Shown here: in pieces, positions 56,544 through 64,000 of the stretch
How positions within the stretch are numbered: position 1 is the first letter of the stretch
Layout of the letters: every line of letters starts with the position of its first letter
Origin: Pseudomonas parafulva
Lineage (GTDB): Bacteria > Pseudomonadota > Gammaproteobacteria > Pseudomonadales > Pseudomonadaceae
Assembly: GCF_000800255.1 (NCBI RefSeq)
Contig: NZ_CP009747.1
Span: 4,774,001 to 4,838,000, forward strand
DNA: 64,000 nt
Direction: 5' to 3'
Position numbers and translations under genes: made by a program
The notes under the pieces: generated by a model
What the model was told of the DNA's origin: nothing
The model's input: the letters and a program-made list of their open reading frames with translations, nothing else
Database searches by the model: none

Positions 56544-59330
56544 ATGGGCGGCGAACTGTTCCATCAAACACCTTCTGTCAGGGTTTACGACAATCGTCGT
56601 CTGCCCGTGCGTCAGATCGAGTATTACCGGTGCGAGACGCTGACAGCCGCCGCGGAGATTCGTATTGCGCGTCACGGTTACGGCCCAGCGGGCTTGCCGA
56701 GCCAGATGGCTGATCCGCGTTTGCATGCTGCCGGTCGGGTCAATTTCCTTTATCGGCAGGGGCTGGCTCGGCAGACACTGCGGGTGCAGAGTGCCGATGC
56801 CGGTACTCGGCTAACGCTTGACGACTGCGCTGGGCGGGGGCTGTTCGCGGTCAGCCAGGTGGGCGTCGGCACGGCCGATCAGGACGATTTCACGCAAGCG
56901 GTGATGCACCGCCGGGTCTATGAGTTACCCACGCAGGCAGGTCGGCTACTGAGTGTCAGCGAGCAGGTGGTCGGAGCGCCAGCGCGGGTCAGCGAACGCT
57001 TGTGCTATGCCGGGCACTCCGCTGCGGACAAAGACCGTAATCTGTCGGGCGATCTGGTGAGTCACTACGACCCTGCCGGGCGGCTCAGCACGCAGGGCAA
57101 GGCCCTGGTGGGGACGCCGACCTGTGTGTCACGGCAGTTGTTGCGCGAGGCCGACGACGTTGATGTCCACGCCGACTGGCGCGGCGATTCAGCCCAGGAC
57201 TGGGACCGTCTGCTGGACACCGATGCCTACCGCACGTGCAGCGGCAGCGACGCCACGGGCAGGCCGCTGTGGTCGCTCGATTGTGCCGGGCATCGGCAGC
57301 GCAGCGCTTACGATGTGGCGGGCGCGCTTAACGCTGCTTGGCTGACGCTCGAGAGCAAGCCTGAGCGCGCCATCGTAGTGTCCGTGGACTACTCGGCGCA
57401 GGGCCGCAAGCTGCGCGAGGCCCATGGCAATGGCGCGGTGACGGTTTATCGGTATCAGCCCAGAACGTCCTGGCTCGCGTCGATCCAGACCCTCCGGCAG
57501 GCGGTGCCGCAGCAGCGCTATTGGGCGCTTGACTATCGCTACGATCCTGTCGGGAACGTGATTGGCACGAGCAACGACGCCGAACCGACCCGGTTCTGGC
57601 GCAACCAGCGCGTTGCCGCCGAGTGCGAGTACCGCTACGACAGCCTCTACCAACTGGTCTTCGCCAGTGGTCGGGAAATGGTCAATGTCGGGCGAGAAGG
57701 CAATCTGTTGCCTGAGGCGCTGGTACCGCTGCCGGTGGATGACTCGCTCTTCACCCGATATACGCGGCGTTTTACCTACGACAGCGCGGGCAACCTGATC
57801 CGCATCCAGCACAGCGCGCCAGCGACCAACAATCATTATGTGACGGCAATCACCGTGAGTCCTCGCAGCAACCGCGGTGTGTGGGATGTGCTGTGTGAGC
57901 AGCCGGAGGGCGTGGAAGCGCAGTTCACTGCCGGGGGCGGACAGCGGGCGTTGCTGCCGGGACAAGGGCTGGCCTGGACGGCGCGTGGCGAGTTGCGGCA
58001 AGTGTTGGGAGAGGGCGTGGAGCACTATCGCTATGACGCAGGCGGGCAGCGTGTGCTCAAGGTCTGTGGGCAGCGGCAGGGGCCTTCGCTGAAGCAACAG
58101 CAGGTGATGTACCTCCCGGGCGTGGAGTTGCATCTTGAGTGCGCTGCCGGTGATGCTAAGGAGCGTGTGCACGTTGTGGTGATGGGCGAAGCAGGTAACG
58201 CCCAAGTACGGGCCATGCGTTGCCGCTCGCAAGTGCCGGAGCGTGTCGATCACGATGACATTCGCTACTTCTATGACGACGTGATCGGCAGTGTCGGGTT
58301 AGAGCTCGATGCCGAGGGTGAGGTCATAAGCCGTGAAGCGTTTTACCCGTTTGGTGGAACGGCCAGTTTGGTCGCGCGTCATCAGATCAAAGCAACCGAT
58401 AAAGCGGTTCGGTATTCCGGGCGAGAGCGGGATGCGGGGGGGCTGTATCACTACGGCCATCGGTATTATCAACCCTGGACGGGGCGTTGGCTGAGTGCGG
58501 ATCCGGCAGGGGGAGTCGATGGGGCCAATCTATACGCCATGGTGCGAAATAGCCCCGTAACGTATTTTGATGCCGCAGGCTTGATTTCGATGAGCATGAA
58601 TCTCGATCAAGGGCGAGGTGATCTCGTTTATGGGATCTCCACTCACCGTCATCGCTATCTCGCGGTCGCGATCGATGGGTATGAAGAGTCGCAGGATGAC
58701 GTTGCGTTGACCATCGATCACTACAACATCGCCGTGGCGAAAGCCGTGCTAAGTTATGCATTGATTAAGTTCAAACTGACAATTACTGCTCCACCACGCC
58801 ACCTACTACGGGCGGCGGCTCCGAGCACTAAAAATTTCGCGGTCGCCAGGGAGACGTTTGAGACCTATGTGCATTGGGATCGCTATTTCGCGGTGAGTCA
58901 ACACAGTCCGAAGTTCAATATCCCAGCGATCTACGAGAGCGTGGCCACGCAATGGGAGACCAGTAGATTTCACAATTGGATAGAGGGTGATGTCGGACCA
59001 CTGTTATTTTGGAAGCGCGGATCCAAACTGGGTCTTCACATGGCGACCAACCAGGAAGGACCTAAGATTCACTTTATCCTTGACGACCTGATTGAGTCGG
59101 CCGTTATCGATAAAAGCGGTGAATTCGGGCAGTCCGTCACCGCCAGTGAGTTGCGCTATGCGTTTCGTAACAGAGCGGCGCTCGGAGGGCAGATTCATTT
59201 CTATAAAGGTGGTTTGGAAGTTCCAGCGCCTTGGCACGCGGCGCCTTGGCGGTGGAGCGCTTACAAACCGCATTCAGAGCCCAGAGGCCGATATGCACGC
59301 TGGCAGTCATTGCGACGCGAACGTAGCTGA
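56544..59330 (+). CDS. Rhs/TccC-like polymorphic toxin with a unique C-terminal domain
   Basis: A 928-residue protein. YD-repeat-like segments (for example DYRYDPVGNVIG and RFTYDSAGNLIRI) form the shell. The core ends YSGRERDAGGLYHYGHRYY, PWTGRWLSADPAGGVDGANLYAMVRNSP and DAAGL (679-680). The remaining 248 residues (681-928) form a variable tail with HWDRYFAVSQHSP and IHFILDDLIESAVIDK then TASELRYAFRNRAALGG. The tail resembles toxin tips of Tc/Rhs proteins and is less GC-rich than the shell, but its activity is not recognised. There is no signal peptide. No immunity gene or vgrG/TcB partner is adjacent. GGGAGG lies 6 nt before the ATG. Confidence 0.88.
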   Translation: MGGELFHQTPSVRVYDNRRLPVRQIEYYRCETLTAAAEIRIARHGYGPAGLPSQMADPRLHAAGRVNFLYRQGLARQTLRVQSADAGTRLTLDDCAGRGLFAVSQVGVGTADQDDFTQAVMHRRVYELPTQAGRLLSVSEQVVGAPARVSERLCYAGHSAADKDRNLSGDLVSHYDPAGRLSTQGKALVGTPTCVSRQLLREADDVDVHADWRGDSAQDWDRLLDTDAYRTCSGSDATGRPLWSLDCAGHRQRSAYDVAGALNAAWLTLESKPERAIVVSVDYSAQGRKLREAHGNGAVTVYRYQPRTSWLASIQTLRQAVPQQRYWALDYRYDPVGNVIGTSNDAEPTRFWRNQRVAAECEYRYDSLYQLVFASGREMVNVGREGNLLPEALVPLPVDDSLFTRYTRRFTYDSAGNLIRIQHSAPATNNHYVTAITVSPRSNRGVWDVLCEQPEGVEAQFTAGGGQRALLPGQGLAWTARGELRQVLGEGVEHYRYDAGGQRVLKVCGQRQGPSLKQQQVMYLPGVELHLECAAGDAKERVHVVVMGEAGNAQVRAMRCRSQVPERVDHDDIRYFYDDVIGSVGLELDAEGEVISREAFYPFGGTASLVARHQIKATDKAVRYSGRERDAGGLYHYGHRYYQPWTGRWLSADPAGGVDGANLYAMVRNSPVTYFDAAGLISMSMNLDQGRGDLVYGISTHRHRYLAVAIDGYEESQDDVALTIDHYNIAVAKAVLSYALIKFKLTITAPPRHLLRAAAPSTKNFAVARETFETYVHWDRYFAVSQHSPKFNIPAIYESVATQWETSRFHNWIEGDVGPLLFWKRGSKLGLHMATNQEGPKIHFILDDLIESAVIDKSGEFGQSVTASELRYAFRNRAALGGQIHFYKGGLEVPAPWHAAPWRWSAYKPHSEPRGRYARWQSLRRERS

Positions 59331-59345
59331 TGGCGTAACCTTTAA

Positions 59346-60278
59346 TTAAAGCTCCCGGGCAAACGGCAAATCCGGCCCCACTCGCGAACAGGTGATGGCC
59401 GCCGCGCGAATGGCGAATTCGAGGAGGTCGTCGATCGCTTCGCGCGTCAGCGCCGCCAGTGCCTGTGGACTGTCCGCGTTCAGCGTGGCCAGCCCGCTCA
59501 ACACTGCCGCCTGGAAGGTATCGCCCGCGCCGACGGTGTCGCGCAGGGGCCGCGAGGTGTCCGCCGGGCGCTTCCATGAGCCCTGCGCCGTGTGCGCGCT
59601 CGCGCCGTTTGCCCCGTGGGTGACGAACACCAGCCGACAGCGCGGGTTGAGCCAGCCCCGTGCAACCTCGGCGGGATCGCGCTGCGGGTAGAGCAGGGCC
59701 AGGTCTTCCTCGCTGGCCTTGATCAGGTGGGCATGCGCGGCGAATGCCTCGACCTGGCGGCGCCACAGCGTCACGTCGGGCTGCGTGTTCAGGCGCACGT
59801 TGGGGTCGAGGCTGATCAGCCGCCGCTCGCTTTCACGCTGCACCAGCGCCAGCAAGGTGTCCGCCACCGGCTGCACCACCAAGGTGTAGGAACCCACATG
59901 GATGCCGCGTACCTGACCGTCCAGCACAGGCAGGTGCTCCAGGCGCACCTGACGGTCGGCGCAGCCGTCGCCACGGAACTGGTACTGCGCCGAGCCATCG
60001 GCGTTCAAGCCGACCAGTGCCAGTGTGGTGGGCGCCTCGCTGACGACCAGATGGCTGCAATCGACCTGTTCCTCTTGCAGCACCCGACGCAGTCGCGCGC
60101 CGAGATAGTCGCTGGACAGGCCGCCGAACAATGCCGACTCCGCGCCGAGGCGGCGCAGGCCGACCGCGACGTTGAACGGCGAGCCGCCGGCAATCGCCTT
60201 GAAATCCAGCTCACTGCTGCGGGGACTGTCCGCCTGGCTGAACACATCGAACAGCGCTTCGCCACAAACCAGATACAT
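59346..60278 (-). CDS. mtlZ: Fructokinase of the mannitol operon (PfkB family)
   Basis: A 310-residue sugar kinase starting MYLVCGEALFDVFSQ at 60278 with GGAGA at 5 nt. GGSPFNVAVGLRRLG is the sugar-binding N-terminal motif and DTVGAGDTFQAAVLSGL the catalytic/ATP motif. It is the last gene of the mtl cluster, 35 nt from mtlY. Fructose from mannitol oxidation is the likely substrate. It converges on the Rhs gene with a 15-nt gap. Confidence 0.93.
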   Translation of the reverse strand: MYLVCGEALFDVFSQADSPRSSELDFKAIAGGSPFNVAVGLRRLGAESALFGGLSSDYLGARLRRVLQEEQVDCSHLVVSEAPTTLALVGLNADGSAQYQFRGDGCADRQVRLEHLPVLDGQVRGIHVGSYTLVVQPVADTLLALVQRESERRLISLDPNVRLNTQPDVTLWRRQVEAFAAHAHLIKASEEDLALLYPQRDPAEVARGWLNPRCRLVFVTHGANGASAHTAQGSWKRPADTSRPLRDTVGAGDTFQAAVLSGLATLNADSPQALAALTREAIDDLLEFAIRAAAITCSRVGPDLPFAREL

Positions 60279-60313
60279 GAAGGTCTCCGAGCAAACATGA
60301 ATGAGGGCCGCGC

Positions 60314-61804
60314 TCAGCGCGCCGGCAGGTGCGCCCGATAACGTTGGTAGGCGGTCTCGAAAGCCGCCTGTTGTGCGGGCTGTGGCTCGGTCCGGGTGCT
60401 GGGGTCGAGTGCTACGCAGCGCTCGACCAGCGTCGGCAGGTCGTCCCCGCTGCCCAGTTGACGCCCCAGGCTCCAGGCCGCTTGGATCGCCGCACCGAGC
60501 GCTGCAGCTTCGGTCTGGCGCGGACAGATCAGCGGCACGCCGAGCAGGTCGGCGAGGGTCTGGCGCCACAGCGGGCTCTTCGCCGCACCGCCCACCAGGC
60601 GAATTTCCTGGCCCAGCAGGCCGACCTCGCGCAGCAGGTCGAGCCCGTAGCGCAGGCTGAAGCACGTGCCCTCCAGCACCGCCCGGCACAGGTTGGCGCG
60701 GTTGAGGTTGGCGCTGGTCATGCCCAGCAGGCTGGCGCTGGCGTCGGGCAGCGCCGGCACCCGCTCGCCATCGAAGAACGGCAGCATCAGCAGCCCACCG
60801 GCACCGATTGGCGCCTGGCCAGCCAGTTCGCCGAACTGCTGCAGGTCCAGTTGCGCCAGGTCTTGAATCAGCGCGCAGGCACCGGTCAGGTTCATGCTGC
60901 AGATCAGCGGCAGCCAGCCGCCGGAAGACCCGCAGAAGGTGGCGACTTCGGCCTGGGGACTGATCTGCGCCAGGTCGGTGTGCGCGGCGAGGGTACCGGA
61001 GGTGCCCAGGCTCAAGGTGATGAGGCCTGGGCGGATATTGCCTGTGCCGATCGCGCCGAGCATGTTGTCGCCGCCGCCGCTGGCGACCCAGGTGCTGGCG
61101 TCCAGCCCGAGCGCCTGGGCCGCTGCTGTCTGCAACGTGCCGATGCAGTCACCCGACGCCACCAGTTGCGGGAGCGCCGCCGCCAGGCGCGTGCCGGGTT
61201 CGACCAGCTCCAGTACATCGGTGGCCCAGGCGCGTTGGCGCACATCGTAATAGCCGGTGCCGGACGCATCGCCCGGCTCGGTGCAGGCGCGGCCGGTGAG
61301 CCAGTGATTGAGGAAGTCGTGGGGCAGCAGCAGGTGTTCGGCGCGGGCGAACAGCTCGGGGTGGTGACGCTTGCTCCACAGCAGCTTGGACAGCGTGTAG
61401 CCCGGCGCGATCACCAGTCCGAGTCGCTCCAGCGAGCCGGCCGGTCCGCCCAGCGCCGCCAGCAGATCCTCGTTCTCGGCGCTGCTCTCGGTGTCGCACC
61501 ACAGCTTGGCGGGGCGCAGCACCTGGCCCTGGCCATCGAGCATCACCAAGCCGTGCTGCTGGCCGGAGACGGCCAGCGCGCGAATGGCCGAGCCGGGCAC
61601 ACCGGCGCAGGCCAAGGCCTCGGCCACGGCCGTGCGCAAGGCCCGCAGCCAGTCCGCCGGGTCCTGCTCGCGGCGACCCTGCTCGCCCTCGGGCGGGGCA
61701 TGCGCGGCGCTGCCCAGGCCCAGCACTGCGCCGCTACCGGCGTCGAGCACCAGGGCCTTGGTGCCCTGGGTGCCGCAGTCGATACCGAGAAATAGTCCGT
61801 CCAT
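60314..61804 (-). CDS. mtlY: Xylulokinase of the mannitol/arabitol operon
   Basis: A 496-residue FGGY-family kinase starting MDGLFLGIDCGTQGTKALVLD. GIDCGTQGTK is the phosphate-binding loop, and VSGQQHGLVMLD and SLGTSGTLAAHTD are characteristic. D-xylulose arises from D-arabitol oxidation by the neighbouring dehydrogenase, so the operon handles several polyols. It is 14 nt from mtlD. In the common Pseudomonas order mtlEFGKDYZ it is mtlY. Confidence 0.93.
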   Translation of the reverse strand: MDGLFLGIDCGTQGTKALVLDAGSGAVLGLGSAAHAPPEGEQGRREQDPADWLRALRTAVAEALACAGVPGSAIRALAVSGQQHGLVMLDGQGQVLRPAKLWCDTESSAENEDLLAALGGPAGSLERLGLVIAPGYTLSKLLWSKRHHPELFARAEHLLLPHDFLNHWLTGRACTEPGDASGTGYYDVRQRAWATDVLELVEPGTRLAAALPQLVASGDCIGTLQTAAAQALGLDASTWVASGGGDNMLGAIGTGNIRPGLITLSLGTSGTLAAHTDLAQISPQAEVATFCGSSGGWLPLICSMNLTGACALIQDLAQLDLQQFGELAGQAPIGAGGLLMLPFFDGERVPALPDASASLLGMTSANLNRANLCRAVLEGTCFSLRYGLDLLREVGLLGQEIRLVGGAAKSPLWRQTLADLLGVPLICPRQTEAAALGAAIQAAWSLGRQLGSGDDLPTLVERCVALDPSTRTEPQPAQQAAFETAYQRYRAHLPAR

Positions 61805-61818
61805 CGTCGCGCTCCGTG

Positions 61819-63294
61819 TCAGTCGCCCAGTACCCGGCGCAGGGTGTCGCTGACGCCGACCTCACGCAAGCTGTCGTAGAGACGCTCGAAGGCGACGACG
61901 AATTCGCGTGACGCCGGGATGGCCGTGCCGAAGAGGGTCTCGTCGCCCAATACCCGTGCAGCCAGTCCGTCGCGCTGTACCACGCGGGCCTGGCACTGGG
62001 CGGCGCGGGGATCGGGAATGGCGTAGTGGTTGCCCTGTTCGTCCACGCCGCCCAGGTACAGCGCCCAGGCCGCGACCACCAGCGCCACGCGTTCCAGCGG
62101 CCGGCCGTCGGCGATCAGGCGGTTGGCGGTGGGCACGATGAACTTGGGGAATTTCGACGAGCCGTCCGAGCACACGCGCTCGAGCTGGTCGGCGATGGCG
62201 CGGTTGGCGAAGCGCTCGATCAGTGCTTCCTTGTAGTGCGCCAGTTCGATGCCCGGCACGGGTGCCAGCTGTGGCGTCACATCCAGGTCCATGAAGGTGC
62301 GCATGTAGCGGCGCAGGAGTGGGTCGGCCAGGGTTTCGTGGACGAAGCGGTAGCCCTGCAGAAAGCCCAGGTAGGTGAGGGCCAGGTGGCTGCCGTTGAG
62401 CAGCTTGATCTTCATCTCCTCGTAGGGCGTGACGTCGTCGGTGAACTGCACGCCGACCTTTTCCCAGGCCGGTCGGCCACTGACGAACTGGTCTTCCAGC
62501 ACCCATTGCAGGAAGGGCTCGCAGACCACCGGCCAGGCGTCCTCGATGCCGTGACGCTCGGCCAGTTGCTCGCGGTGGGCGGCGCTGGTCATGGGCGTGA
62601 TGCGATCGACCATGGCGTTGGGGAAGCTGACGTGGCGGGCGATCCACTCGGCCAGGTCGGCGTCGAGCAAGCGGGCGAAGGCCAGCAGGGCCTTGCGCGC
62701 CACTTCGCCGTTGTGCGGAAGGTTGTCGCAGGACATCACCGTAAATGCCGCGCTGCCCGCCTCGCGTCGGCGTCGCAGCGCCTGGCAGAGGAAACCGAAC
62801 ACGCTGCGCGGTTGCTCGGGGCTGGCCAGGTCGTGCTGGATCGCGGGCAACTGGTCGAGGAACTCGCCGGTGCTGTCGTCGATGCAGTAGCCGCCTTCGG
62901 TGATGGTCAGCGAGACGATACGGATGGCCGGGTCGGCCAAAGTGTCGAGCAGCGCCGGGGCATCGTCCTCGGCCAAGAGCATGCCGTTGATCGCGCCAAT
63001 CACGCGGACCTCGGTATCGGCTCCATCGCCCAGCTCGAACAGGGTGTACAGGTGGCCCTGGCTGGCCAGGGCATCGCGCATGGCGCGGTCTTCGCTGCGC
63101 AGGCCGGCGCCGCAGATCGCCCAGTCGTGGGCTTCGCCGAGGTTCATCAGGGCGTCGGTGTAGGCCGCCTGGTGGGCGCGGTGGAATCCACCGACACCGA
63201 TGTGCACGATGCCCTGGCGCAGTTGCGCAGGATCGTAGGTCGGGCGGGCGACGGTGGTTGGCAGTTGGTCGAGCGTACGCGGGTCGAGTTTCAT
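61819..63294 (-). CDS. mtlD: Mannitol 2-dehydrogenase (long-chain polyol dehydrogenase)
   Basis: A 491-residue NAD-dependent enzyme that oxidises mannitol to fructose (and arabitol or sorbitol). The N-terminus has the Rossmann start IVHIGVGGFHRAHQA. GSSKFPKFIVPTANRLI contains the catalytic lysine, and LLNGSHLALTYLGFL gives the asparagine/histidine set of the polyol-specific long-chain family. It starts 11 nt after the mtlK stop. Confidence 0.95.
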   Translation of the reverse strand: MKLDPRTLDQLPTTVARPTYDPAQLRQGIVHIGVGGFHRAHQAAYTDALMNLGEAHDWAICGAGLRSEDRAMRDALASQGHLYTLFELGDGADTEVRVIGAINGMLLAEDDAPALLDTLADPAIRIVSLTITEGGYCIDDSTGEFLDQLPAIQHDLASPEQPRSVFGFLCQALRRRREAGSAAFTVMSCDNLPHNGEVARKALLAFARLLDADLAEWIARHVSFPNAMVDRITPMTSAAHREQLAERHGIEDAWPVVCEPFLQWVLEDQFVSGRPAWEKVGVQFTDDVTPYEEMKIKLLNGSHLALTYLGFLQGYRFVHETLADPLLRRYMRTFMDLDVTPQLAPVPGIELAHYKEALIERFANRAIADQLERVCSDGSSKFPKFIVPTANRLIADGRPLERVALVVAAWALYLGGVDEQGNHYAIPDPRAAQCQARVVQRDGLAARVLGDETLFGTAIPASREFVVAFERLYDSLREVGVSDTLRRVLGD

Positions 63295-63305
63295 CGGGAC
63301 TTCCT

Positions 63306-64000
<695 letters not shown>

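Overview
The window is a contiguous piece of a GC-rich gammaproteobacterial chromosome of the Pseudomonas putida group. Evidence: class II PHA synthase beside hslVU, a pyrR-pyrB-pyrC' cluster with a catalytically dead dihydroorotase, a pil/chp chemosensory cluster, a RsmY-type sRNA with a Gac-type upstream box, a CfcR-like response regulator and a polyol operon ordered as in Pseudomonas mannitol utilisation. Assignment rests on family recognition and gene order, not on a database search. No rRNA, tRNA, CRISPR array, prophage or integrase was seen.

Layout. 1-4.3 kb: phaC1 (3' end cut by the window edge), a DUF971 gene and hslVU behind a clear heat-shock promoter. 4.4-6.5 kb: an AT-richer two-gene cassette, ptuA-ptuB, which reads as a type I Septu anti-phage system wedged between hslV and the pyrimidine genes. 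6.6-12.5 kb: tonB-like, algH, ruvX, pyrR, pyrB and pyrC', preceded by gshB. 12.7-22 kb: a twitching-type chemosensory operon pilG-pilH-pilI-pilJ-chpA-chpC, with no methyltransferase or methylesterase gene. 22-31 kb: HlyIII/PAQR protein, rsmE, bioA, a flavin amine oxidase with an unusual tail, cytochrome b561, YceI, RhlE-type helicase and a periplasmic binding protein. 31.7-41.5 kb: activated-methyl-cycle genes metF, ahcY and metK, controlled by an S-adenosylhomocysteine riboswitch and by an ArsR-methyltransferase fusion with a near-perfect palindromic operator; between them lie a thioesterase, antiporter, MAPEG protein, MltA, cytochrome c' and a DUF1090 protein. 41.6-47.9 kb: central carbon genes tkt, epd, pgk and fba with two small lipoproteins. 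48-56.5 kb: a signalling block with a membrane diguanylate cyclase, an acyl-CoA dehydrogenase, rsmY, a LysR regulator, an aminotransferase homologue lacking its catalytic lysine, and a REC-PAS-GGDEF-EAL protein. 56.5-59.3 kb: an Rhs/TccC-like polymorphic toxin. 59.3-64 kb: mtlK (partial), mtlD, mtlY and mtlZ.

Non-coding structure is rich. A dispersed heptanucleotide repeat (GCTNCAA) appears between several genes. Two related MITE-like elements bracket rsmE-bioA. A third MITE-like element with an exact 10-bp target duplication has split the fba terminator hairpin. A perfect 37-nt palindrome spans the gshB stop codon.

The most notable items for follow-up are the Septu cassette, the lysine-less aminotransferase, the double control of the methyl cycle, the MITE inside a terminator, and the Rhs toxin tail without a visible immunity gene.
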